Positions 7,477 to 14,149 of a DNA stretch of 14,664 nt are shown here, in pieces. Source of the DNA: Planctomycetota bacterium (GTDB lineage: Bacteria > Planctomycetota > Phycisphaerae > Sedimentisphaerales > UBA12454). Position 1 is the first letter of the stretch, and each line of letters opens with the position of its first letter. The stretch covers positions 1 through 14,664 of the forward strand of contig JAHJUV010000103.1 in NCBI GenBank assembly GCA_018828825.1, written 5' to 3'. A program made the position numbers and the translations under genes. The notes below the pieces were generated by a model, which saw only the letters and a program-made list of their open reading frames with translations, was not told the DNA's origin and did not search any database.

Positions 7477-8160
7477 TTATATCTTTTTAAAAGCGAGAGT
7501 AAAAACGTTTCTTTTTTCTTTTATATATTTTCTTTCGTAATTTGTACCGACAAGTTCATTGTTTTGGGCACCGGCGGGTTTGACAAATTCAACGGGTTTT
7601 AATTTTTTAGCGAAGCCTTCAAATTCGTTCTGCATCCACTGGAAATAACCGGCGTGGTCGGTGGCAATGTTAATCAAACCGTCTTTTTTCAAACATCGAA
7701 TCATCTGCGTTATATTTTCTGCGCAAACGAACCTTCTTTTGTGATGAGACCTTTTTGGCCAGGGGTCAGGGAAATAGATGTGAAAACAATCGACAGTTTT
7801 ATTGCCGATGTATTCAGATAAAAAAAGGGCTGCCTCTGTTCGTATAATACGAACATTACCTACAGCCCTTCGCCCAAGTCTATCTACGGCGTATTTGTAA
7901 TATTTGTTCGCCCATTCGATACCGAGAAAATTTATCTGCGGAAAAGCGAGGGCCTGATTAACCAGAAAGGTGCCTTTGCCGGAGCCGATTTCAATGTGCA
8001 GCGGTGCGGAACGTCCGAAAACGTCCGAAAAATCGTTTTTTTTACTTAAATCTTCGATTTCAAGCGAGATATTTGGATATTCTTTTATTTGTCTTTTGGC
8101 CATAATCTTCTGTTTTTCTGAAAAAGTTTTCTGAGCGGCTGATTTTTTACGCAAACTCAT
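7477..8160 (-). CDS. trmB: tRNA (guanine-N7-)-methyltransferase TrmB
   Basis: TrmB methylates N7 of G46 in the variable loop of tRNAs, using S-adenosylmethionine. The 227-residue protein has SAM motif I, EIGSGKG (57-63). FLGIEWANKYYKYA follows at 78-91. The family hallmark YFPDPWPKRSHHKRR is at 129-143, and the C-terminal GTNYERKY (205-212) contains the T-x-Y-E element that contacts substrate and cofactor. The N-terminal 20 residues before MAKRQIKEYP are basic and poorly conserved, so translation might begin instead at ATG 8103. Neither start has a strong Shine-Dalgarno site, although CAGAAG precedes 8103. It is the first gene of the minus-strand group, divergent from the isochorismatase-like gene across 105 bases that must hold both promoters. 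Confidence 0.94.
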   Translation of the reverse strand: MSLRKKSAAQKTFSEKQKIMAKRQIKEYPNISLEIEDLSKKNDFSDVFGRSAPLHIEIGSGKGTFLVNQALAFPQINFLGIEWANKYYKYAVDRLGRRAVGNVRIIRTEAALFLSEYIGNKTVDCFHIYFPDPWPKRSHHKRRFVCAENITQMIRCLKKDGLINIATDHAGYFQWMQNEFEGFAKKLKPVEFVKPAGAQNNELVGTNYERKYIKEKRNVFTLAFKKI

Positions 8161-8265
8161 ATTAAGTCAAGTTCTTAAAAAAACGATACAAATTTTATGA
8201 AACTATCAAGCTCGTATTTACGTAGGAACTAATAAAAGAAGAAACGTTTTCTCGGACCCAAGGTC

Positions 8266-8958
8266 ATGATAAGGCTAATAAAATTACGGCGAAAACGCGT
8301 GCTGGTTGATGTTGACACCCAGAAGGATTTTCTGATTGCCTGCGGAGCATCTTGTATAAAAAATCATCGCAGGGTCCTGATGAATATCAGAAGGGTGTAT
8401 GCCTGGGCGAGAACAAGGCATATCAGGGTAATTTCAACCGCATTGTGCAAACCGGGCAAAAACGGTGATAATTTCTGCATCGCAGGTACGGACGGACAGA
8501 AGAAAGTTTCCTATACCCTCCGCAATAAAAGAATTGCCTTTGCATCCGACAATTCCACGGATTTATCAAGAGACCTGTTTGCCCGCTTTGACCAGATAAT
8601 ATTGAGTAAAAGATGTGAAAATCCGTTCGATGAACCGAGAGCGGAAAGACTGCTGACGGAGCTGAAAGCCGATGAGTTTGTCGTAATCGGCGCATTGGGC
8701 GAGGGCGCGGTATCGTCAACGGTCCTGGGCCTTTTACAAAGAGGAAAGAGGGTGGTCGTTCTTACCGATGCGATAGGCGTAATCGACAGACACGCGGCGG
8801 ATGTCGCGTTTAGAAAAATGAAGGCAAAGGGAGCGATTCTGTCAGAGACCAAAAACATAGCCGGCTCAAGCCATCTCCACACTACCGGCGTTTGCGACTG
8901 CAAACTCTGCAAAACCTCTGGAAAAGAGGAAAGAGTTAAGGCGCACGTCAGCGCATAA
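8266..8958 (+). CDS. Isochorismatase-fold protein with a substituted nucleophile
   Basis: This 230-residue protein matches the isochorismatase/nicotinamidase hydrolase fold. The core strand ends in VDVDTQKDF, with the expected catalytic Asp17. Lys115 (IILSKR) fits the conserved lysine, and CIAGTDGQKK recalls the HCxxGT segment of the family. At the usual nucleophile site the consensus G-x3-E-x-C-V reads GALGEGAV, so Ala148 replaces the catalytic Cys. LLQRGKRVVVLTDA follows as usual. The D-x-H metal ligands of nicotinamidases are not seen. After the fold comes a C-terminal tail with CDCKLC (Cys210, Cys212, Cys215), which may bind metal. The lysine- and arginine-rich start could contact nucleic acid or membrane. 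Substrate and activity are unknown; it may be a non-cysteine hydrolase (some isochorismatases lack this Cys) or a binding protein. AAGG, three bases before the ATG, is a poor ribosome binding site. The gene stands alone. Confidence 0.75.
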   Translation: MIRLIKLRRKRVLVDVDTQKDFLIACGASCIKNHRRVLMNIRRVYAWARTRHIRVISTALCKPGKNGDNFCIAGTDGQKKVSYTLRNKRIAFASDNSTDLSRDLFARFDQIILSKRCENPFDEPRAERLLTELKADEFVVIGALGEGAVSSTVLGLLQRGKRVVVLTDAIGVIDRHAADVAFRKMKAKGAILSETKNIAGSSHLHTTGVCDCKLCKTSGKEERVKAHVSA

Positions 8959-9135
8959 CACATACAAAACTTAGGTTTTTTCTGTTTTATTATTTCAGCC
9001 CCCAATCATCGTATATTTAGACCCCCAGGCTCTTGTATCACAATTTTAGACTGTCATACCGGCAGGAAAACAGCCTGAATCCGTAATTTTGCCGAAATGA
9101 AAAAAGACAATATTTTTTTATAACTTCTTTTTGGA

Positions 9136-9141
9136 TATAAT
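9136..9141 (+). promoter_or_regulatory. Perfect -10 hexamer upstream of the receiver-groESL unit
   Basis: TATAAT lies only three bases before the first ATG (9145) of the receiver gene. No good -35 box is found 16-18 bases upstream (the region is T-rich). If used, transcription would begin near 9148, after that ATG, which would make ATG 9223 the true start. A weaker alternative is TTGCCG (9089-9094) with TATTTT (9111-9116) and a 16-base spacer. Confidence 0.4.
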
Positions 9142-9144
9142 CTT

Positions 9145-9621
9145 ATGTCCAATAGCGGAACAAACACACATAATGGCACATTATTTGCTTCTTTACAGCC
9201 TATATATAGAAGCAGAGACTCTATGACTACAGACAGTATAAAGGTACTTATTAACAATTCGGACTGGGCCTGGCCGGATGCGGTCAGGTATATTTTCAAA
9301 GACCGGTCTGTTGAGCTATTGGTAGTAAAACAGACGGATGAGGCCCTAAATGTTTTGCAGCAGAGACGGATTCATACGGCAATCGTCGATATGGACTCGA
9401 AAATACTCAACGGTCTTAGTATGATAAAGGTTATCCGCGGCTGTTATCCGCTGCTGCCTTGTATCCTGCTGGCCGAGGACGCGGAAGAAAAACTGCTTTC
9501 GGCGGCGCTGGAACTTGATATATTCAGCGTTATGAATAAGCCGGTTGATATTCCGCTGCTTCAAAATCAGCTTCACAGGCTTTTTGTAAAAAGATATAAC
9601 AGTAATTTATTTAATAGTTGA
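9145..9621 (+). CDS. Atypical response-regulator receiver-domain protein
   Basis: The protein is a single CheY-like receiver domain with no output domain. The first beta strand and loop read SIKVLINNSD (31-40), where the usual Asp-Asp pair that holds magnesium is Asn37-Asn38. The phospho-acceptor position is kept (Asp82 in AIVDMDSKILNG), but the following MP is replaced by SK. The usual Thr/Ser switch residue appears as Ala110 (CILLAED), while the Lys-Pro pair is intact (Lys132-Pro133 in VMNKPVD). Phosphorylation is therefore doubtful, and it may work as a phosphorylation-independent protein-interaction module. The first 26 residues before MTTDSIKV are not part of the fold, and translation may really begin at ATG 9223. 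It ends 12 bases before groES, so it is almost certainly transcribed with the chaperonin genes. The partner is unknown. Confidence 0.72.
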   Translation: MSNSGTNTHNGTLFASLQPIYRSRDSMTTDSIKVLINNSDWAWPDAVRYIFKDRSVELLVVKQTDEALNVLQQRRIHTAIVDMDSKILNGLSMIKVIRGCYPLLPCILLAEDAEEKLLSAALELDIFSVMNKPVDIPLLQNQLHRLFVKRYNSNLFNS

Positions 9622-9633
9622 AAGGAATTAGGA

Positions 9634-9924
9634 ATGAAAATCAGACCATTGGCCGACAAGGTGCTTGTCGAACGCATCGAGGCTGAGAGCAAAACTGCCG
9701 GCGGAATCGTCCTGCCGGATTCGGCAAAGGAAAAACCGCAGCGCGGCAAAATCATCAGCGTTGGTGAGGGGAAACTGCTCGAAGACGGTTTGAGAAGCAA
9801 GATGCAGGTTAAAAAAGGAGACCAGGTGCTCTTTACAAGCTATGCCGGTACGGAAGTAAAACTCGACGGCAAGGAATACCTGATTATGGACGAAACAGAC
9901 ATTATGGCAGTAATAGAAAAATAG
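9634..9924 (+). CDS. groES: Co-chaperonin GroES (Hsp10)
   Basis: GroES is the seven-subunit lid of the GroEL folding chamber. The 96-residue protein has the canonical order: MKIRPLADKVLVERIEAE, then the mobile loop SKTAGGIVLPDSAKEKPQRG (about 19-38, with the GGIVLP contact to GroEL), then GKIISVGEG, the YAGTEVKLDGKEYLIMDETDIMAVIE barrel end, and no extension. AAAGGA lies 7-8 bases before the ATG. The receiver gene is 12 bases upstream and groEL 57 bases downstream. No CIRCE (TTAGCACTC-N9-GAGTGCTAA) is visible upstream of either gene, so HrcA control of the usual kind is unlikely here. Confidence 0.98.
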   Translation: MKIRPLADKVLVERIEAESKTAGGIVLPDSAKEKPQRGKIISVGEGKLLEDGLRSKMQVKKGDQVLFTSYAGTEVKLDGKEYLIMDETDIMAVIEK

Positions 9925-9950
9925 CCACAAAGACACGAAGACACAAAAAA
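9925..9950 (+). repeat. Short direct repeat in the groES-groEL spacer
   Basis: Immediately after the groES stop codon is CCAC followed by two copies of AAGACAC separated by one G, then an A-run. From memory, CACAAAGACAC-type segments recur between genes in many environmental bacterial genomes. Only this copy is in the window. It does not interrupt the operon: the groEL ribosome binding site (TAGGAG, about 9967-9972) follows. Confidence 0.35.
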
Positions 9951-9981
9951 TTTAAAAATAAGGAAATAGGAGATATAGAAA

Positions 9982-11607
9982 ATGGCAGCAAAAAAGATTG
10001 CTTATAATACCGAGGCCCGCGAGGCGATTCGCCAGGGCATAAAGAAACTTGCCCAGGCGGTAAAGGTTACGCTGGGGCCTTGCGGAAGAAATGTCGTTCT
10101 TGAAAAGTCGTTCGGTTCGCCGACCGTTACAAAAGACGGCGTTACCGTAGCAAAGGAAATCGAACTCGAAGATTCTTATGAAAATATGGGCGCCCAGATG
10201 GTTAAGGAAGTTGCCAGTAAGACAAGCAACGTCGCAGGCGACGGCACAACCACCGCAACAATTCTTGCCGAGGCTATTTTCGAGGAAGGTCTTAAAAATA
10301 TTACAGCCGGCGCAAACCCGATGCAGGTCAAACGCGGCATCGATATGGCCGTTGAGAAAATCGTCGACGAGCTCAAAAAGATGAGTACATCCGTCGAGTC
10401 TGGCAAACAAATCGAACAGGTAGCCACCTGCTCGGCAAATCAGGATGCTGGAATCGGCAAGACAATGGCACAGGCAATGGAAAAGGTCGGCAAAGACGGC
10501 GTCATCACCGTCGAGGAAGGCCAGAGCCTTGAAACCACGGTCGAACTTGTCGAGGGTATGCAGTTTGACAAGGGTTTCATCAGTCCACACTTTGTCAATA
10601 ATTACGAGAGTATGACCTGCGTACTTGAAAAACCTTATATTCTCATTCACGAAAAGAAAATCAGCTCTATTAAATCGCTTGTTCCCGTGCTCGAAAAGGT
10701 CGCTAAAGCCGGCAGGGGCCTGCTTATCATTGCTGAGGACCTTGAAGGCGAAGCACTTGCGACGCTGGTAGTGAATAAAATTCGCGGTGTTCTGCAATGT
10801 GCTGCGGTGAAGGCGCCCGGATTCGGCGACAGACGCAAAGAAATGCTTGCCGACATCGGCGTTCTGACCGGCGGCGAACCTGTTTTCGAAGACCTCGGCA
10901 TCCAGCTTGAAAAAGTTGAACTGTCCCAGTTGGGCCAGGCGAAACGCGTTACAATTGACAAGGACAACACGACAATCGTCGAAGGCGCAGGCACAACGGC
11001 CGCGATAAAAGGACGTATCGAGCAGATTAAAAGAGAAATCGAATCTACTACGAGCGAATACGATACCGAAAAGCTTCAGGAAAGACTTGCAAAACTTTCC
11101 GGCGGAGTCGCACAGATTAACGTTGGCGCCGCAACCGAAGCAGAAATGAAAGAAAAGAAAGCTCGCGTCGAAGACGCACTGCACGCCTGCCGGGCTGCTG
11201 TTGAAGAGGGTATCCTGCCGGGCGGTGGGGTCGCTATGCTGCGGACGCTCAAGGCCCTTGATAAGATAAAAGCGAAAGACGACGAAAAAGTCGGCATTGA
11301 CATCGTAAAAAGAGCAATCGTCGCGCCAATCAAGCAGATTGCTACAAACGCAGGACTTGACGGCTCAATCGTTGCCCAGAAGGTTATGGAAAGCAGCGAT
11401 GTGAACTTCGGATATGACGCGATGAGAAAAGAGTATGGCAATATGATTGAGTTCGGCGTTATCGTTCCGACAAAAGTCGAACGAATCGCCTTACAGAACG
11501 GCGCTTCAATTGCCTCGCTGCTGCTGACAACTGATGCGATAGTAAGCGAGATTCCCGAAAAGAAAGAAGCGCCTCCGATGCCTCCTCAAGGCGGAGGAAT
11601 GTACTAA
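9982..11607 (+). CDS. groEL: Chaperonin GroEL (Hsp60)
   Basis: GroEL forms the double-ring ATP-driven folding chamber capped by GroES. The 541-residue protein aligns throughout with the family. Asp52 (TKDG), the nucleotide loop GDGTTT with Asp87, and the ATPase aspartate Asp398 (VEDALHACRAA) are all present at E. coli numbering. GFGDRRKEML marks the apical domain, and EYGNMIEFGVIVPTKV the late equatorial part. Two features stand out. Cys34 replaces the usual Lys in LGPKGRN, beside the ATP site. The C-terminal tail is short and proline-rich (PPMPPQGGGMY) instead of long GGM repeats. TAGGAG lies upstream of the ATG with good spacing. It is the last gene of the receiver-groES-groEL unit, followed at once by a strong hairpin. 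Confidence 0.98.
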   Translation: MAAKKIAYNTEAREAIRQGIKKLAQAVKVTLGPCGRNVVLEKSFGSPTVTKDGVTVAKEIELEDSYENMGAQMVKEVASKTSNVAGDGTTTATILAEAIFEEGLKNITAGANPMQVKRGIDMAVEKIVDELKKMSTSVESGKQIEQVATCSANQDAGIGKTMAQAMEKVGKDGVITVEEGQSLETTVELVEGMQFDKGFISPHFVNNYESMTCVLEKPYILIHEKKISSIKSLVPVLEKVAKAGRGLLIIAEDLEGEALATLVVNKIRGVLQCAAVKAPGFGDRRKEMLADIGVLTGGEPVFEDLGIQLEKVELSQLGQAKRVTIDKDNTTIVEGAGTTAAIKGRIEQIKREIESTTSEYDTEKLQERLAKLSGGVAQINVGAATEAEMKEKKARVEDALHACRAAVEEGILPGGGVAMLRTLKALDKIKAKDDEKVGIDIVKRAIVAPIKQIATNAGLDGSIVAQKVMESSDVNFGYDAMRKEYGNMIEFGVIVPTKVERIALQNGASIASLLLTTDAIVSEIPEKKEAPPMPPQGGGMY

Positions 11608-11641
11608 AGAAAGTTAAAAGTTAAAATTTAAAATTGTGGAG

Positions 11642-11683
11642 TCCCACACCTAAAAAACTTTAGGTGTGGGATGACTGTTTTTT
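11642..11683 (+). terminator. 13-bp perfect hairpin with nearby T-run after groEL
   Basis: TCCCACACCTAAA (11642-11654) pairs perfectly with TTTAGGTGTGGGA (11659-11671) around an AAAC loop. Six bases later comes TTTTTT (11678-11683). The stem is very stable, but the T-run is not adjacent as in a textbook terminator. The T-run also abuts the ATG of the next gene (11684). It may be a terminator, a 3' mRNA stabiliser for groEL, or a leader structure that hides the GGGA stretch of the following gene. Confidence 0.7.
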
Positions 11684-11962
11684 ATGTTGTTTAATTTTTA
11701 TTCAAATTCGTTCAATCAAGTCTCGAAAGGCTTTGCAAAGGGGCTTTTTGTTGTGGGACTTCTGCTGATAGGTTTCGGTACGCTCGTCTGGATACTCAAG
11801 GAAGTTCTCGCTGTTATCGCCGCGGCGATTTTCATAGCGGTCGGTTTTCTTTGCTGCTTTAACGCTGTCAGGGTATTCATTGGCACAATGAAAGCCGATA
11901 AACATAACGATGACCAAAGGGATAATGTTAGAGTCCGCATAGAGGATAATTCCAGGCTTTGA
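11684..11962 (+). CDS. Small two-helix membrane protein of unknown function
   Basis: I do not recognise this 92-residue protein. It has two adjacent transmembrane helices (about 18-36, GFAKGLFVVGLLLIGFGTL, and about 41-60, VLAVIAAAIFIAVGFLCCFN) joined by a short WILKE turn. The C-terminal tail from about 70 is charged and hydrophilic (ADKHNDDQRDNVRVRIEDNS). A hairpin topology with both ends on one side of the membrane is likely. The ATG follows the post-groEL hairpin with only a T-run between, and no accessible ribosome binding site is visible. Translation may therefore be low or regulated, or the real start may be an internal codon. The stop at 11962 lies about 70 bases before the sulfatase-like membrane gene. 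Confidence 0.6.
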   Translation: MLFNFYSNSFNQVSKGFAKGLFVVGLLLIGFGTLVWILKEVLAVIAAAIFIAVGFLCCFNAVRVFIGTMKADKHNDDQRDNVRVRIEDNSRL

Positions 11963-11997
11963 CCGCAAGTTAAATAAAAATAGAACCACAATATAGC

Positions 11998-12026
11998 TTG
12001 CCAACTTTTCAGCCGGCTCGTATATT
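11998..12026 (+). promoter_or_regulatory. Sigma70-type promoter predicted to give a leaderless mRNA
   Basis: TTGCCA (11998-12003) and TATATT (12021-12026), each matching five of six consensus bases, are separated by exactly 17 bases. The expected start is about seven bases after the -10, at 12033-12034. That is the A of the ATG at 12034. Confidence 0.6.
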
Positions 12027-12033
12027 TCAGTTT

Positions 12034-14037
12034 ATGAATGGACAATCGGATACTAAGGGATTTACAGGTTTTCTCAGGGCCTGGGCGGCAAGCCTTATTG
12101 TTGCCGGCGCCCTCTTCTGTACGCTTCTTGTCAAATTCTACTGGGCAATTCATATAAACAGATTAAACGAATGGGTAAGCTGGGTAGAATCCGATATTTT
12201 TGTTCTGGCCGCTGTTGAATTATTGCTTGTGATTGTCTGTTTCATCTGGCCCAAAAAAAGTGTTGTGAGGATTATAACTGTTCTTGCCGCTCTTGTATGT
12301 ACCTGGTCGGTTATCAACGCCGGCTGGCTTATCGCGACAGGAACTCAGGTGCTGCCTGCTGTTATCGCCCCGCTTTTTTATGACCCTGTCAGCAGGTTTG
12401 TAATCGTCGGCCATCATTTGGCGATGAGACCGTTTGCCGCCATTGCCCTTCTGGCGCCAAGTGCGATAGCCCTGGCGTTCTTCTTTCATATACTCGCAAA
12501 ACCGGTTGTGCCAACTGTCAGCAAAAACCATATTCGTGTCAGGATTGTTATCTATGTCGTATTGTTTGTGTTGGCGGCGGCTTTCGCCTTTATCGAAAAA
12601 GACGGTGCCGAAGCAACCGTATTGGCTGAACTGCGATATAATAGTCAGCTCAAGGCAATCAAATCGCTGTTTTACAGAAACTCAGCGAGGCGAAACCATA
12701 TTGGGAAATCCATAGACCGCCAGTTGTCTCTTGATGATGGAAACAACATCTCGCAGTTGCCGCTGCGGAACCATAAGAACGCCGGCAAATTTAACGTGGT
12801 CCTTGTCGTACTTGAAGGAATTTCGCCATCGCAGACCAGCCTGTTCAATAACGGCAGTGTGGATGTCCCCTTTTTAAGGAGCCTTGCCAAAAAAGGAACG
12901 GCCTTTACAAACTGCCATACGGTTGCGACCCATACGACAAAAGCGCTGTTCGCGATACATACCGGCAGATATCCGTCCGTCAGCCAGGATTATATCGAAG
13001 CTGTGGTGGCAAATGATCCTTATCAAAGCATCGCGACTATCCTGAAAGATTCTTTCGGCTACAGAACGGCGTTTTTCCAATCTGCCGAGGGTACTTTTGA
13101 GGCTAGGCCGGGCCTTGTCCACAATCTCGGTTACGACAAGTTTTTTTCGCGTGAAAATATCGCCGATACAAATTCTTATCTCGGCTATCTTGCCGCAGAT
13201 GAATTTACTCTTATCGAACCGATATGCCAATGGATAAAACAATCCGAAAGCCCTTTCCTTTTAACGGTTCTCGGCTCATCGACGCATGACCCCTATGAAA
13301 TCCCGAAGTGGTACGCCTCCGGCAAAGCTGCCGAACTTAAAGACCCTCAGCAGCGGTACCGAATGCTCATAACATATACCGACGCATTTCTTGAAGAGCT
13401 TTATAGCAGAATCCACCAGGTAATCGGGAATAGGAAATTAATTTTCTGCGTAATCGGCGACCACGGCGAAGCGTTCGGCCAGCATAGCAGATACGGCCAC
13501 ACCCGGGTGCCTTATGAAGAAGCTACAAAAATTTTCTGGATTGTGAAAGGAGACAAAGTAAAACGCGGCAAAAAAGTTGATTTGCCGGTAAGCAGTCTTG
13601 ACGTAACCCCCACGCTGCTGAATATTATGGGCTTTGATATTTCGAAGGGAACGTTTGACGGGGTAAATGCTATGGGAAAGATTTCTGTCGACAGGAAAAT
13701 TTATTTCTCGACGTGGATGGATAATGGCCCGACCGGCTATATCTGCGGACAGAAAAAGCTTATATACGACCCGACAAACGAACTAATTATTGAATTCGAT
13801 TTGTTACAGGACCCTGCCGAATTGGCAGGACAGATTTTCCAAAAAGAGAAATTACAGGATTTCCAGAAAGATATTACAGAAATTCTCAACTGGCAGAGCC
13901 AAATGTTTATTGAGCTTGACCATGATAAAATAGAGAAGTATCAGCGTGTTCTTGACGACTGGCTTTGCCAAACTAACAGTAGAGAGCCAAAGGCTGTCTA
14001 TGATAAGAGGCAAAAGAGGGCTTTTAGGAGGAATTGA
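12034..14037 (+). CDS. LtaS-like sulfatase-superfamily membrane protein
   Basis: The 667-residue protein has five predicted membrane helices (about 15-36, 54-73, 77-100, 133-154, 168-188) and a large domain of the sulfatase/alkaline phosphatase superfamily (about 253-560), presumably periplasmic. The arrangement matches lipoteichoic acid synthase and phosphoglycerol or phosphoethanolamine transferases. Candidate metal and catalytic residues are Glu261 (VVLVVLEGIS), Thr301/Thr302 (THTTKALFAIHTGRYPS), His418 (SSTHDPYE) and Asp476-His477 (IGDHGEAFG). These fall close to the published positions in S. aureus LtaS (E255, T300, H416, D475, H476). A cell-envelope polyol-phosphate or lipid-headgroup transferase is the best guess; the substrate cannot be named, and an LTA role is unlikely in a Gram-negative envelope. 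An earlier in-frame TTG (11998) coincides with the -35 box and is rejected as the start. There is no Shine-Dalgarno site. Confidence 0.82.
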   Translation: MNGQSDTKGFTGFLRAWAASLIVAGALFCTLLVKFYWAIHINRLNEWVSWVESDIFVLAAVELLLVIVCFIWPKKSVVRIITVLAALVCTWSVINAGWLIATGTQVLPAVIAPLFYDPVSRFVIVGHHLAMRPFAAIALLAPSAIALAFFFHILAKPVVPTVSKNHIRVRIVIYVVLFVLAAAFAFIEKDGAEATVLAELRYNSQLKAIKSLFYRNSARRNHIGKSIDRQLSLDDGNNISQLPLRNHKNAGKFNVVLVVLEGISPSQTSLFNNGSVDVPFLRSLAKKGTAFTNCHTVATHTTKALFAIHTGRYPSVSQDYIEAVVANDPYQSIATILKDSFGYRTAFFQSAEGTFEARPGLVHNLGYDKFFSRENIADTNSYLGYLAADEFTLIEPICQWIKQSESPFLLTVLGSSTHDPYEIPKWYASGKAAELKDPQQRYRMLITYTDAFLEELYSRIHQVIGNRKLIFCVIGDHGEAFGQHSRYGHTRVPYEEATKIFWIVKGDKVKRGKKVDLPVSSLDVTPTLLNIMGFDISKGTFDGVNAMGKISVDRKIYFSTWMDNGPTGYICGQKKLIYDPTNELIIEFDLLQDPAELAGQIFQKEKLQDFQKDITEILNWQSQMFIELDHDKIEKYQRVLDDWLCQTNSREPKAVYDKRQKRAFRRN

Positions 14038-14087
14038 TGTTGTTTTTTTTAAACATCTTTTTAGGTTCGTATTTCTCAAAGCTTTAG
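14037..14087 (+). CDS. Possible 16-codon ORF overlapping the sulfatase stop
   Basis: A textbook AGGAGG (14026-14031) sits five bases before an ATG that overlaps the preceding TGA stop (TGATG). The reading frame encodes only the hydrophobic MLFFLNIFLGSYFSKL. An 8-T run at codons 3-5 could allow slippage; one extra T would extend it to 27 residues. AGGAGG is also simply Arg-Arg coding sequence of the upstream gene, so this may be chance or the remnant of a lost gene. Confidence 0.2.
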   Translation: MLFFLNIFLGSYFSKL

Positions 14088-14128
14088 TACCTATAAAACC
14101 GAGGATTTCAGTATTTTAAAGCCCCCCA

Positions 14129-14148
14129 GCGTTGTTAAAATGCAACGC
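14129..14148. repeat. Inverted repeat GCGTTG-N8-CAACGC
   Basis: A 6-bp perfect inverted repeat about 145-160 bases before the predicted sigma54 start. It could be a weak hairpin after the sulfatase gene (no T-run follows) or a regulator-binding site. Confidence 0.35.
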
Positions 14149-14149
14149 A

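Noticed and set aside
8966..8985. Weak AAAAC/GTTTT hairpin with T-run after the isochorismatase-like gene
   Set aside because: A five-pair AT-rich stem is too unstable to call a terminator.
8959..9633. CIRCE element or HrcA control for groESL
   Set aside because: No TTAGCACTC-N9-GAGTGCTAA or close variant was seen upstream of the receiver gene or groES.
9952..11184. 410-codon minus-strand open frame
   Set aside because: It lies antisense to groEL, which is unmistakable; it is Cys- and Phe-rich with no recognisable domain.
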